A DNA stretch of 64,000 nt from positions 3,428 through 67,427 of the forward strand of contig CAZPQA010000006.1 of NCBI GenBank assembly GCA_964588535.1, written 5' to 3'. The notes beneath the pieces were generated by a model. That model saw only the letters and a list, made by a program, of their open reading frames with translations. It made no database searches and was not told the DNA's origin. This stretch comes from NaphS2 sp964588535. GTDB lineage: Bacteria; Desulfobacterota; DSM-4660; Desulfatiglandales; Desulfatiglandaceae. Both the position numbers and the translations under genes were made by a program. Of this stretch, positions 1 through 9,392 are shown in pieces. Every line of letters begins with the position of its first letter. Positions within the stretch are counted from its first letter, which is position 1.

Positions 1-449
1 TTAATTTTCAGTATAATGGAATAAGATTCGTCCAGGGCATCAATGGCGTTTTCCAGATCTCCCTGCTCCCAGAAATCACTGGACGCATTGCAGAATTCGA
101 GGGCGGAGTCGAGCAGTTCCTGGTTGGATTTTTCCGTCTTGCTCGCCCGCGGAAATGATGTGAGATGTTCTCCATTTTCATGCTGGAGAAAAGCGTTATC
201 GCGGGTGTCCATTTCCGGAAAATGATGTGCTGTTTCTTCCGAATCGCCATAAACAGCGGACGGGTTCGAGGATGGATGAGGTCTGGTCGATGGACTCGCA
301 ATGGATGTGCCTGCGGAATGCCCGGTTCCCGTAGATGGGCCGGATGCAGTGCTTTGTTGATGGGAGTCAGTGACGCAACCGGCAAATGCCAGGGCCAGAC
401 AAAGGATCAACCATAACCAGAGGCCGGTCTTTCTTAAATGAAATAGCAT
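1..449 (-). CDS. lipoprotein, possibly lytic transglycosylase N-terminus (partial)
   Basis: The frame beginning at the ATG at 447-449 stays open to the window edge, so the gene is cut at its 3' end. About 20 hydrophobic residues end in the lipobox-like LAFAGC, so export and lipid anchoring are likely. A Ser/Thr/Pro-rich linker follows, then a helical segment with EFCNASSDFWEQGDLENAI near residues 115-135. That helix resembles the region preceding the SLT domain in MltD-type murein transglycosylases of Desulfobacterota, but the catalytic domain lies outside the window, so this name is inference. The signal peptide is clear. An overlapping 125-codon reading frame at 8-385 is a shadow. Confidence 0.6.
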   Translation of the reverse strand, partial: MLFHLRKTGLWLWLILCLALAFAGCVTDSHQQSTASGPSTGTGHSAGTSIASPSTRPHPSSNPSAVYGDSEETAHHFPEMDTRDNAFLQHENGEHLTSFPRASKTEKSNQELLDSALEFCNASSDFWEQGDLENAIDALDESYSIILKI

Positions 450-554
450 TTTTTTCCGTTGGGTTGAGGATCAGAGCGTGTCGCTCAGCATATCAATTTG
501 ATGGCTTTGGAGTATAAAGAATCCTCAGACAATGTCAAGGGGATAAATATGTTT

Positions 555-1868
555 TCAGAGTAGCTCATTTTTCATTTCTTTAAGTATGATCTCTAGGCTT
601 TCCTGCCGGTTCAACCGGGGGTCTTCTATTATTTTTTCAGCCAGTTCAGCCAGTATTTTCCCCACGGCCGGACCGGGGGAAAGCCCTGTCAACATCATGA
701 CCGCATTGCCGTCCATGGCCAGATCCGAAACATGGATCGGGGGGGAAGATGCCAGTTGGTCCTGAATCCGACCGTCCAGTTGAAGAAGGAGTTCCTGGTT
801 ACTCTTCTTTTTTCCATGGGCAAGAATATCGGCCTTTCGAAAGGTTACAAGATCTTCGATAAAATCGGGCCCCACCCGTTTAATCAGCCGCCGAACCGCC
901 GCGTCGCTCCACCCGGAATTGTAGCCGATCAGATGGTTTTTGATCAGATGGGTTGCCTCCCGAATTATCCTGTTGCTGAATTTGAGCCGTTTCATGATTT
1001 CTTCGGCAAGCAGGGCGCTCGCTTTTTCGTGGCCGTGAAATCGCCATGTGCCCTCTATTTTTTTTCGGATACGGGGTTTTGCGATGTCGTGCAGAAGGGC
1101 CGTAACCCGCAGCAATGGGTCTGGCTTTACATGGTCCACGGTCTTCAAAATGTGTTTTAAGATCGTGTAGCGATGATACCGGTTTTGCCGTTTGAGACGT
1201 CCTTCTAGAAGCTCCGGCATGAACGTCTTTAAAAGCCCGGTTCTTGACAGGGTGTTGAAGGCGCCGGAGGGTTTTTGGACCATGAGAATTTTCAGCAGTT
1301 CGTCCCGAATCCGTTCCGGCGCGATGGTGGAAAGCAGTGGGGCTGAGATTGAGATCGCCGACAAGGTGTCGGTATGGATTTTATAATTCAGTTGTGCACC
1401 AAACCGTATGGCCCTCATAAGTCTTAAAGGGTCCTCCTGAAAGCGATCGCCCGGGTTGTTTACCGCACGAATGACTTTATTCCGAAGGTCTCCGCAGCCA
1501 TTGTGAGGATCAAAAAGTGTCCCGGTTTCCGAATCCAGAGCCATGGCATTGATGGTCAGGTCTCTTTTTGAAAGATCTTCTTCCAAAGTGTTTGTTTGCC
1601 CTCTGAACGGGGTAATTTCATAAGGCCTGCCCTTAACCATTACAGCCACCGTGGCATGCTGCAGGGTATACTGAGATGAGTCCCCGAAAATATTTTGAAT
1701 GGTCTCAACCGACGCCGAGGTGGCCAGGTCCCAATCCATCACCGGCCTGCCCAGATGGATGTCCCTCACGGCGCCACCCACTACAAAAACCTGATGCCCG
1801 GCACGTTTAATCTTTTTGGTTAAGAACAATACGGGTTCCGGAATTAAATCCGCAGGAAAGGTATCCAT
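555..1868 (-). CDS. CCA tRNA nucleotidyltransferase / poly(A) polymerase family protein
   Basis: Class II nucleotidyltransferase of 437 residues that adds CCA, or poly(A), to RNA 3' ends in the cytoplasm. GGAVRD is at 31-36 and the metal-binding DWD at 45-47. These are followed by the conserved segments DLTINAMAL and DPLRLMRAIRFGA, and a central HD domain carries LLHDIAKP. Such HD-containing enzymes are usual in Desulfobacterota. Sequence alone does not separate the CCA-adding enzyme from PcnB or a split A-adding enzyme. It starts 24 bases after the plsB stop, so the two are probably co-transcribed. The ribosome site upstream is weak. Confidence 0.88.
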   Translation of the reverse strand: MDTFPADLIPEPVLFLTKKIKRAGHQVFVVGGAVRDIHLGRPVMDWDLATSASVETIQNIFGDSSQYTLQHATVAVMVKGRPYEITPFRGQTNTLEEDLSKRDLTINAMALDSETGTLFDPHNGCGDLRNKVIRAVNNPGDRFQEDPLRLMRAIRFGAQLNYKIHTDTLSAISISAPLLSTIAPERIRDELLKILMVQKPSGAFNTLSRTGLLKTFMPELLEGRLKRQNRYHRYTILKHILKTVDHVKPDPLLRVTALLHDIAKPRIRKKIEGTWRFHGHEKASALLAEEIMKRLKFSNRIIREATHLIKNHLIGYNSGWSDAAVRRLIKRVGPDFIEDLVTFRKADILAHGKKKSNQELLLQLDGRIQDQLASSPPIHVSDLAMDGNAVMMLTGLSPGPAVGKILAELAEKIIEDPRLNRQESLEIILKEMKNELL

Positions 1869-1892
1869 GGTCTCTGACGGAAAAAGTGGAAT

Positions 1893-4445
1893 TTATTTAT
1901 TGTATTGGGAAAATTGATGCAACCGTTTGCTGAATAGGCCCAGGTCTTCGCAGGTTTTTTGCCGGGCTTCTTCAGTTGTAGCCGCGGACAGAGGGAAGTC
2001 ATTCTCGATCATGCGGATTGCGTTCTTAAAGTTTACCTGTGAAACCGCTTCGAGGTGGTCTATGAGCCCCAGCCTGTGATAACGCTGTCCCAGATAGGTC
2101 ATGCTTTTCAGCATGTCCGATCGCTTTTTACCGTCTTTCTGGCGTTTAATAATGCCTCGCGTTGCGATCCAGTAAGACTCAAGAAACGTTTTCGCCAGAT
2201 TGGCCCAGACCGTCACTTGGTCAAAACCGGGCCGGGTGAGGCTGTAGCCGGCCCTGACGTCGCTCTTGACCAGCAGTGAGGTCTGGAAAAAATAATCCAG
2301 GATGCTGTTCACTTCCTTTTCAGGGGTTTGTGTTTCTTTCTCAAAAATAAATTCATGTCTGAAAACTCTTTTAAGAAACACATAGTCCATGACCACTTTT
2401 TCACGGGGCGTGATTTCCTCGTTTCCGGTCAGCAGGGAAAGGGCAACAAAGGCCTGGGGAATAAAACAGTGTATCATGCTGTTTTTATAGAATTCCAATT
2501 CCGGCTTTTTCTCTTCCTTTGCATAATAAAACATCTCGGATTCATCTATATCCTTGATGGCTTCCAGAACATTGCTTCTCAACAGGACGACAAGGGTCTC
2601 GGCAATGGCTTTTTCACATTGTTGAAGGGAGTCGGCAACAGGCACACCGCGTGTTTTCAAAAATTCCAGAAATGCCTCGGCGGTTTCCGTTATTTCTTGC
2701 ATTTGAAAACCCTTGCGGTGTTTGGCGAGAATGGCGGATGCCATGATGGCCATCGGCGTTACCAGGGTGGCCTTGTTAATGGACCTGATGATGTGAAATG
2801 CCAGTTGTTTATGCTTTTTGTCTTCCAGATATGGGTTTTCGGTCAGGTATTGCTTGAGGGAAATAGGTTGACCAAAGCGAATGTAGATTTTCCCATATTT
2901 TTTTTTCAGGAACCGTCTGATACCCACAAACTGTTGCAGGTTTTCTGCTTTCTTTTTACCCCCGCCCAGTTCTTTCAGGTATGCCTGTCCTTCCAGAATG
3001 CGATCATAAACGATGGATGTCGGAACAAAGATGAGATCCTCGCAATAGTGCTCCCGGTAGGCATCGACCAGGGTGGAGAGGAACCCGATTTTCGGAAGGA
3101 TCAGTTTCCCGCTTCGGCTTCTGCCGCCCTCAATAAAGAACTCCAGAGGGGTGCCCTCGTGAAGGAGTGCCTTAATATAACGTGAAAAAACCGTTGAATA
3201 GAGTCGGGCGCCCTTGAAAGTCCTTCGAATGAAGAACGCACCCGTTTTTCTGAAGTAATTTCCCAGGGGCCAGAAGCCAAGGTTTTTACCTGCGGCAGTT
3301 CTGGGAATGTGCAGATGGTTTACGTAGAGGACAAAATTGAGAACCAGATAGTCCACATGACTCTTGTGCGAAGGCACATAGATCACCGGCCCTTTTCGGC
3401 TCCATTCCCTGAGATTAGCCAGCTCTTCCGGGTCTAAATCGATGCCCTGGAACATCTTTTTCCAAACCCAGCTCAATACGATAAATGAGAATTGTATAAA
3501 AGCAATGTTGAAATCCGCGGCGATTTCATCGAAATAGGCTACCGCCTTTTTCTTGCTCTGTCTCAGGCCGGTCTTCTTTTCGGAAGCGTTTTTCTCGATG
3601 GCCTCGATCACTTTCGGGTCACTTAGAACGGTTTCTCTAAATTGCTGTCTGGATTTCAAGACCGGTCCCAGAATGACCCGTTTTTGCTGATCAATGCTTT
3701 CAAGAAGCGTTTTTCTGACTTCCGCTGTCAAATTTTCCAGTGAGAGGTCCGAGGGTTTGCTTGCCAGGACCTGTTGCAGGTTGAGGGGTTCCCCAAAATC
3801 GATAAATGCGCGACGGTTGTGTCTGAAAAAGAGGACGATTTTTCTGGGAAAACCGATCCTGTCCTTAAATCCGAAGAAAATGTCAAGGAGGTTGTGACGG
3901 CTTTTTTCAGGGGTCATTTTGTAAAGAATCAACTGGGGAACCACGAAGATGGGACGGGTCATTTTTTTCTGGGTTTCCAGCAAAAAAGCCAAGGGGTCCT
4001 TTTCTGCATAGATGAAATGCCTGGTGAATCCCACAGGATCCACCAGGAATACCAGTGCGGACGTACCTTTTTGAATGGCTTTTTCATAAAAGCCTGTTTT
4101 GAAGGGACTTGGGAAACGGCCTTCCCTGAGAACGCCGGACAGGTAGAACTTGAAGACCTTGAAGAGCTGGCCCAGAGGAAGGACAAGGGCCATGTTAAGG
4201 TTGAAGGCGATTTTAGGGTAGGGCAGGCGGCTGGTTAAATAACGATAGTGGTAAAGCAGATAGTCCAGGCGCCCCCGGTATTTCACGGCGTAGACCACCG
4301 TCCCTTCCCGGTGCATCGCTTTTAATTTCAAGGCCATGCTCTCGTTGTAGCGGACCCGTTTGAACAGTTTATAAAGAATCCAGTTCAGGAAAAATCGCGG
4401 TTTGTAATCGACCACAAAGGGAAAATATGGTTTTTTGTTCTTCAT
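1893..4445 (-). CDS. plsB: glycerol-3-phosphate 1-O-acyltransferase PlsB
   Basis: Large membrane-associated acyltransferase of 850 residues (E. coli PlsB has about 807) that makes lysophosphatidic acid, the first step of phospholipid synthesis. The catalytic half carries all four family blocks: HKSHVD near 360 (H-x4-D), GAFFIRR near 405, FIEGGRSRSGK near 435, and a downstream VPTSIVYD block. The N-terminal half holds a second, degenerate acyltransferase-like region around RGRLDYLLYHY and FIDFGEPL, as in other PlsB proteins. AAGGAG lies 4 bases before the ATG. It heads the operon with the downstream nucleotidyltransferase and is divergent from the nuclease gene at 4705. Confidence 0.92.
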   Translation of the reverse strand: MKNKKPYFPFVVDYKPRFFLNWILYKLFKRVRYNESMALKLKAMHREGTVVYAVKYRGRLDYLLYHYRYLTSRLPYPKIAFNLNMALVLPLGQLFKVFKFYLSGVLREGRFPSPFKTGFYEKAIQKGTSALVFLVDPVGFTRHFIYAEKDPLAFLLETQKKMTRPIFVVPQLILYKMTPEKSRHNLLDIFFGFKDRIGFPRKIVLFFRHNRRAFIDFGEPLNLQQVLASKPSDLSLENLTAEVRKTLLESIDQQKRVILGPVLKSRQQFRETVLSDPKVIEAIEKNASEKKTGLRQSKKKAVAYFDEIAADFNIAFIQFSFIVLSWVWKKMFQGIDLDPEELANLREWSRKGPVIYVPSHKSHVDYLVLNFVLYVNHLHIPRTAAGKNLGFWPLGNYFRKTGAFFIRRTFKGARLYSTVFSRYIKALLHEGTPLEFFIEGGRSRSGKLILPKIGFLSTLVDAYREHYCEDLIFVPTSIVYDRILEGQAYLKELGGGKKKAENLQQFVGIRRFLKKKYGKIYIRFGQPISLKQYLTENPYLEDKKHKQLAFHIIRSINKATLVTPMAIMASAILAKHRKGFQMQEITETAEAFLEFLKTRGVPVADSLQQCEKAIAETLVVLLRSNVLEAIKDIDESEMFYYAKEEKKPELEFYKNSMIHCFIPQAFVALSLLTGNEEITPREKVVMDYVFLKRVFRHEFIFEKETQTPEKEVNSILDYFFQTSLLVKSDVRAGYSLTRPGFDQVTVWANLAKTFLESYWIATRGIIKRQKDGKKRSDMLKSMTYLGQRYHRLGLIDHLEAVSQVNFKNAIRMIENDFPLSAATTEEARQKTCEDLGLFSKRLHQFSQYNK

Positions 4446-4626
4446 TAGACTCCTTAAAAACAGTTGTGTGCGGTTTCAATGTTCCTCAGGCAGATGCTCT
4501 GGGAAAAAGATTCAGGGTGAATTCTACAATCCATGAAAGGTTCTGGCAAGGAACAAATGGTTCGCGTGAGATTCATATGCTTTCTCAGATGTGTATAAAT
4601 CGTTTACCGGGTTGTCCATACGGTTG

Positions 4627-4655
4627 TTGACAAAAACAATTGCATGGTTAAAAAT
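4627..4655 (+). promoter_or_regulatory. candidate sigma-70 promoter of the bifunctional nuclease gene
   Basis: A perfect TTGACA at 4627-4632 is followed after 17 bases by AAAAAT at 4650-4655, which matches TATAAT at 4 of 6 positions. It lies 50 bases before the start codon at 4705. The weak -10 box makes this a moderate call. Confidence 0.4.
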
Positions 4656-4704
4656 AACAGTCGATGATGCAGTTCAGTCAAGCTGAAAATTCCCGGGGGA
4701 AATT

Positions 4705-5202
4705 ATGTATACGCCTATGTCCATATCCGGTTTAACCGTTGATCCTATCACCAACAGCCCGATTGTCATTCTCAAGGAGATTGATGGGGATGGTACACTT
4801 CCCATATGGATCGGTTTGCTGGAGGCTACTGCCATTGCCAGCGAGCTGGAAGGTATTAAGTTTTCCAGGCCCATGACCCATGATCTCTTGAAAAACATGA
4901 TGGACATGGTTCATATCGGGGTCAGCAAAATTGAGATCTGTGATCTCAAGGACAATACGTACTACGCGCGCATAAATATTGAATTCAACGATAAGAAAAT
5001 GTCCATTGATGCCAGACCCAGTGATGCCATCGCCCTTTCACTCAGGTTGGACGCGCCTATTTTTGTTTCTGAAGATGTCATCAGCCGGTCAACCCAGATC
5101 GATTTGAAAGCCGTTGCCCAGGATAAGACTGAGAAAGGAAAAAAGTGGCAGGAAATACTGGAAAATCTGGATCCTGACGACTTTGGAAAATATAAGATGT
5201 AA
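4705..5202 (+). CDS. bifunctional nuclease family protein (DUF151)
   Basis: Protein of 165 residues matching the BFN/DUF151 family over almost its whole length. The typical segments are VILKEIDGDGTLPIWIGLLEA, FSRPMTHDLLKNM and MSIDARPSDAIALSLR. Members have reported DNase/RNase activity in plants, while the role in bacteria is not settled. It is cytoplasmic, with no signal or membrane segment. A G-rich Shine-Dalgarno (GGGGG) precedes the ATG. It stands alone between divergent plsB and a repeat element. Confidence 0.9.
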   Translation: MYTPMSISGLTVDPITNSPIVILKEIDGDGTLPIWIGLLEATAIASELEGIKFSRPMTHDLLKNMMDMVHIGVSKIEICDLKDNTYYARINIEFNDKKMSIDARPSDAIALSLRLDAPIFVSEDVISRSTQIDLKAVAQDKTEKGKKWQEILENLDPDDFGKYKM

Positions 5203-5208
5203 GGGAAA

Positions 5209-5351
5209 GATGAACGTTGAACATCCAACGTCCAACATCGAACGTTGAATGAGAAAAAAGAAGGATCAGAAATGGCTGTTGAAGGTTCGCCATTGGGCGT
5301 TTGCTTTTCATTCGATGTTGGACGTTCGATGTTCGATGTTCGATGTTCATC
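5209..5351. repeat. imperfect inverted repeat element with TTCGATGTT units
   Basis: Two 42-base arms at 5209-5250 and 5310-5351 are imperfect reverse complements of each other. They are built of repeated TTCGATGTT / AACATCGAA words around a 59-base centre, which itself carries AATGGC and GCCATT as a small hairpin. The element starts 7 bases after the nuclease stop codon. When translated, such elements give spurious short proteins (for example NIEHRTSNVQ). I recall similar repeats between genes in many unrelated bacteria. No coding function is supported. Confidence 0.75.
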
Positions 5352-5444
5352 TTTCAAAACAAATCCTCGGGTCACCCCGTCGCTTAACACGGTTTCGTTT
5401 TCCCTGTCTTACGTAGCGCCATATACCCCCTCATACCTCGATCC

Positions 5445-7001
5445 ATGGCCCTGATCAAGAAAAGAAAGCTGTTCTATCTCCTGGGGGCGGGTATCGTTGC
5501 ACTCTGGTTGGTGATGGTGGTTTTGCTGATTCGCAAAACGCATTTCCATAAAGTTGATCAGGTTGCGGGGACCCCGATTCAGGCGGAACTCGAATCCTCT
5601 GAACGGTTTCAGCATGATTGGATGGAGATCTATCTCAAGGGGAAAAAGGTCGGTTTTTCTGAAACCAGGGCTAGCCCGCTCGGCAGGGATCAACTGATTG
5701 AAGAAAAAATGGTGCTGGTACTGAACCTGATGGGGCAGCCGAGCGTCATGCGTATGACCACCCGGGCCGTGGTGGACCAAGGGTTTTCGCTGAAACAGTT
5801 TCGGCTGGTCATTGATTCCGGCGTGGTTCGTTTCCGCGTATCGGGAAAAGTTGAATCAAACCGAATGGTTGTGGAAGTGGGCGAAGGCGACCAGAAGAAG
5901 GATCATCTGATTCCGCTCGCCGGCCCACTGACCATCGGTGCCGGCATCCTGGGTTTTTTCAAAGGGCGTGCTCTCGGAATCGGCGATGAATTTCAATTCA
6001 CCTTCTTTGACCCTTCCATTCTTTCTCACAAGGAAATGCTGATCAAGGTCACCGACAAGACGGTCATCCCTGTAAACGACAGAGAATACCCCGCCTTCCG
6101 CCTTGAAACAAAGGTTTGGGGACAGACGTTGGTTTTCTGGCTTGATGAAGAAGGGGTTTTGTTGAAAGAAGAGGGCTTTATGGGATTGACCCTGGTCCGT
6201 TCCGATGAAGCCCGTGCGCCCCTGGATGTGGAGGGTTCGGCCGGGGCTGATTTTTATGATGCTGCCGCCATCCCCGTAAAAGAGATCTTGAAACAGCCCC
6301 GTGAAATCAACTACCTGAAAGTCAAGGTGGCAGGGCTTTTAGATACCGGTTTTAACCTTTCGGTGTTGAATGAGGGGCGGCAGAAACTGACAGAGGATAT
6401 GCTGGAGATCCGTCAGGAAAGCGTGCCTTCGAGTGCCGCTTCGAAGCTGTCAGAAGCGGATATGGCGCCCCATATGAAGCCCTTTATTTTACCCGGAATC
6501 AACATTCAGAGTGATGACCGAGCCCTCGTGGAAAAGACCAGGGAAATTGCGGGGAGTGAGACGGATTTGCGGGTTGTGGCTCAAAAGTTGATGGGTTGGG
6601 TCTATAAAAATGTTGAAAAACGGCCCGTTGTCAGTGTTCCTGACGCCCTGGCGGTTCTGGAAACAAAGGTGGGCGACTGCAACGAACACGCGGTATTGTT
6701 GACGGCGCTCCTTCGGGCTGCCGGTATCCCCGCACGGGAGTGTGTGGGGATTGTTTACACGGACCATCGATTCTTCTATCATGCATGGACCGAAGCGTAT
6801 CTCGGTCGCTGGATTTCCATGGATGCCACGCTCAACCAGATGCCCACTGATGCGACCCATATTAAACTGGTCCACGGGGGACTGGAGAAACAGGCCGAAC
6901 TGATGGCCCTGATGGGCAAACTGCAATTGGATATCGTGGACTATACTCATGATTCGATTGATCAATCTTTCCAAAAGGTACAAATCCCTCCGGGCCGTTG
7001 A
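5445..7001 (+). CDS. membrane-anchored transglutaminase-like protease/transferase
   Basis: Protein of 518 residues. An N-terminal membrane anchor (about 9-30, LLGAGIVALWLVMVVLLI) places the bulk outside the cytoplasm. A long beta-rich region is followed by a transglutaminase core with the Cys-His-Asp triad at C412 (GDCNEHAV), H446 (FFYHAWTE) and D460 (SMDATLNQ). The 3' end overlaps the ABC ATPase start by 53 bases in another frame, so translation is coupled and the four genes to 10451 form one operon. The substrate is unknown; peptidoglycan or a secreted peptide are possibilities. Confidence 0.85.
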   Translation: MALIKKRKLFYLLGAGIVALWLVMVVLLIRKTHFHKVDQVAGTPIQAELESSERFQHDWMEIYLKGKKVGFSETRASPLGRDQLIEEKMVLVLNLMGQPSVMRMTTRAVVDQGFSLKQFRLVIDSGVVRFRVSGKVESNRMVVEVGEGDQKKDHLIPLAGPLTIGAGILGFFKGRALGIGDEFQFTFFDPSILSHKEMLIKVTDKTVIPVNDREYPAFRLETKVWGQTLVFWLDEEGVLLKEEGFMGLTLVRSDEARAPLDVEGSAGADFYDAAAIPVKEILKQPREINYLKVKVAGLLDTGFNLSVLNEGRQKLTEDMLEIRQESVPSSAASKLSEADMAPHMKPFILPGINIQSDDRALVEKTREIAGSETDLRVVAQKLMGWVYKNVEKRPVVSVPDALAVLETKVGDCNEHAVLLTALLRAAGIPARECVGIVYTDHRFFYHAWTEAYLGRWISMDATLNQMPTDATHIKLVHGGLEKQAELMALMGKLQLDIVDYTHDSIDQSFQKVQIPPGR

Positions 7002-7680
7002 CGGGATAAACCTGGAGATAAAACAGGGGTCTCGTTTCGGGTTCCTGGGGCCCAATGGTGCGGGGAAGACGACGACCATCAAGATGATGGCAGGCGTTTT
7101 GATGCCCAGTGACGGTCAGATTATTATTAACGGCCATGACCTGGCGAAAGACCCGGTCGCTGCCAAACAATGCGTGGGGTTTATACCCGATCGGCCGTTT
7201 CTTTATGAAAAGCTCACAGGCCTGGAATTTCTTCATTTTGTGGCGGGACTTTACGGTCTCTCCAATAACGGGGAGTTGAACCGCCGCATCAATGATTTGT
7301 TGGACCTTTTTGGTCTGAGCCGGTGGGGGGAGGAGTTGATCGAAGGCTATTCTCACGGGATGAAACAACGCCTGGTCATGTGCGGGGCCCTGGTGCACCG
7401 GCCGAAGGTGCTCATTGTGGATGAGCCCATGGTGGGGCTGGACCCCCAGGGGGCCAGGCTGGTTAAGAATATCTTCAAGGATCAGGTTGAAAACGGCGCC
7501 ACCCTGTTCATGTCAACCCATTCCCTGAATGTGGCCCAGGAGATCTGTGATGAAATCGCCATTATTCAGGACGGCCGGCTGATTGCGCAAGGGACAAGTG
7601 AAACCCTTCGACAGCAAGCCGGCGTGGACGGCAATCTGGAAGAGGTCTTTTTGAGGTTGACCCGGGAAAAAGAGGGGTAA
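6949..7680 (+). CDS. ABC transporter ATP-binding protein
   Basis: Cytoplasmic ATPase of 243 residues. It has Walker A GPNGAGKT at 34-41, an LSGGQ-like signature reading YSHGMKQR near 134, Walker B VLIVDEP near 155, and a D-loop and H-loop (MSTHS). The class resembles CcmA/NatA-type exporter ATPases. The ATG lies 53 bases inside the upstream gene, and the N-terminus MIRLINLSKRY is the normal family start. It is paired with the permease 2 bases downstream. Confidence 0.93.
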   Translation: MIRLINLSKRYKSLRAVDGINLEIKQGSRFGFLGPNGAGKTTTIKMMAGVLMPSDGQIIINGHDLAKDPVAAKQCVGFIPDRPFLYEKLTGLEFLHFVAGLYGLSNNGELNRRINDLLDLFGLSRWGEELIEGYSHGMKQRLVMCGALVHRPKVLIVDEPMVGLDPQGARLVKNIFKDQVENGATLFMSTHSLNVAQEICDEIAIIQDGRLIAQGTSETLRQQAGVDGNLEEVFLRLTREKEG

Positions 7681-7682
7681 TT

Positions 7683-9389
7683 ATGGGCTATGTAACTCTT
7701 CTGTTGCGCCCTGGCATCCTGGGTTTTAAGAATCGGCTGAGTCGGAGTCATGGAGGGGGATTCAAAAAACCGCTTTTCATGGGGGGGCTGGGACTTGTTT
7801 TTGGCCTGATCCTGTTTGTGCTCTCTTCCCGGGTGCTGGTCTATTTTCAATCCGTTGAGATGATCGGCGATCTCCTGGCGAAAGAGCTCTTGAGCATGGT
7901 GTTTCTGACGTTTTTTTCGCTGCTCATTTTCAGTAACATTATCACCGCCCTATCCACCCTGTACCTGTCCAAAGATCTTGAGTTCTGCCATTCGGCGCCG
8001 GTGTCGGTGGAGGTGCTTTTTGCGGCTCGGGCGTTCAGCACTTTTTTAAACAGTTCCTGGATGGCGCTGATTTTTGCCATACCGATTCTTGGCGCCTATG
8101 GTTATGTATATGCCCCCGGTGTGGGTTTCTATGGCAGCCTCCTGCACCTGATGGTGGCCATGGGCCTCATTGCTTCAGGTTTGGGAATTCTTTTGACCAT
8201 GATCCTGGTCCACGTTTTTCCGGCCCAGAGAACAAGGGATGTGATTCTGTTGCTGTCCATCCTCATGGTCGTGGGCCTGTATCTCCTGTTTCGGTTCTTG
8301 AGGCCCGAAAGGCTGGTCGATCCGGAGACTGCCCTGTCGGTGATGCACTACGTATCGGCACTTAAAACCCCTGATTCGCCCTATCTTCCCACCCATTGGA
8401 TCACGGAGATCCTGTGGGGGCGTCTGCAGGGGGGCGAAAGGACAGGGGAGGGTTTTTACCTGGCTCTCACCTGGTCCACCGCGCTGTCCCTGTTGGTCTT
8501 CAATATCTGGACGGCCTGCTTTATCTATTTTGGCGGGTTTTCCAAGGCCCAGGAGGCCAAAAAAAGGCTCATGGGCGGAAAGCGGATTCTTGACCTGTTG
8601 ATCCGGGTTGTCACCAAACCGTTTAAGTCGGATCTGTCCGTGATGATGGCCAAGGATATCCGGGTTTTTTTCAGGGACAATACCCAATGGTCCCAGTTGT
8701 TGCTCCTCTTCGCCCTGGTGGTGGTGTATGTGTATAATTTCAAGGTGCTGCCGTTGGAGAAAAGCCCGTTGCCGTTGGACTTTCTTCAAAATGGACTGGC
8801 TTTTCTGAACATGGGGCTGGCGGGTTTTGTCCTGGCGGCGGTGGGGGTGCGGTTTGTTTTCACGGCTGTGAGCGCTGAGGGCGAAGCGTTTTGGATCCTG
8901 CGCTCCTCTCCCATGAGCTTTAGGCGTTACCTGTGGGGAAAGTACTTCTTCTTCCTGGTTCCCATGCTTTTCCTAGGGCTGGTGTTGATTGTGGTGACCA
9001 ACGATTTTCTTGAAGTCACCCGGTTTATGATGCTCCTTTCTTCGGGAACCATGTTTCTGATGATATTTGGCATTGTGTCCCTCGGTATCGGCTTTGGCGC
9101 CATGTATCCCAGGTTTGACCATGAAAATATTGGACAGGTGGCAACCGGATTCGGCGGCCTTTTGTATATGATGGTGAGTGCCCTGTTTATCGGCGCTATT
9201 GTGGTTCTGGAGGCCGGTCCGGTGTACCTCTTGTTTATGTCTGAAATGAAAGGCCGTCCCATATCCATCTTGGAAAAGGTTTACATGATATTGTCTTTTG
9301 CGGGCGTGCTGGCGCTTACTGCGACGGCCATAGTGAAACCCATGGGGCTTGGGATTAAAACCCTGATGGCATCCGGGTCACGGAAATAG
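7683..9389 (+). CDS. ABC-2-like exporter permease
   Basis: Very hydrophobic protein of 568 residues with roughly 12 predicted membrane helices in two blocks. They are separated by a loop around 285-330 that contains a conserved-looking MAKDIRVFFRD segment, as seen in putative ABC exporters that work with a NatA/CcmA-like ATPase. It starts 2 bases after the ATPase stop. The substrate cannot be told from sequence. Confidence 0.85.
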   Translation: MGYVTLLLRPGILGFKNRLSRSHGGGFKKPLFMGGLGLVFGLILFVLSSRVLVYFQSVEMIGDLLAKELLSMVFLTFFSLLIFSNIITALSTLYLSKDLEFCHSAPVSVEVLFAARAFSTFLNSSWMALIFAIPILGAYGYVYAPGVGFYGSLLHLMVAMGLIASGLGILLTMILVHVFPAQRTRDVILLLSILMVVGLYLLFRFLRPERLVDPETALSVMHYVSALKTPDSPYLPTHWITEILWGRLQGGERTGEGFYLALTWSTALSLLVFNIWTACFIYFGGFSKAQEAKKRLMGGKRILDLLIRVVTKPFKSDLSVMMAKDIRVFFRDNTQWSQLLLLFALVVVYVYNFKVLPLEKSPLPLDFLQNGLAFLNMGLAGFVLAAVGVRFVFTAVSAEGEAFWILRSSPMSFRRYLWGKYFFFLVPMLFLGLVLIVVTNDFLEVTRFMMLLSSGTMFLMIFGIVSLGIGFGAMYPRFDHENIGQVATGFGGLLYMMVSALFIGAIVVLEAGPVYLLFMSEMKGRPISILEKVYMILSFAGVLALTATAIVKPMGLGIKTLMASGSRK

Positions 9390-9392
9390 GAA

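Noticed and set aside
8..385. 125-codon minus-strand reading frame
   Set aside because: It is a shadow of the lipoprotein frame starting at 447-449, which has a clear signal peptide and lipobox; the 125-codon frame has Pro/His-rich composition without structure.
2328..3185. 285-codon plus-strand frame inside plsB
   Set aside because: It lies wholly within the conserved minus-strand plsB gene and shows only antisense composition.
5300..5351. Tandem TTCGATGTT units as a CRISPR array
   Set aside because: The repeats are 9 bases and directly adjacent, without spacers, and mirrored in the opposite arm; there are no cas genes.
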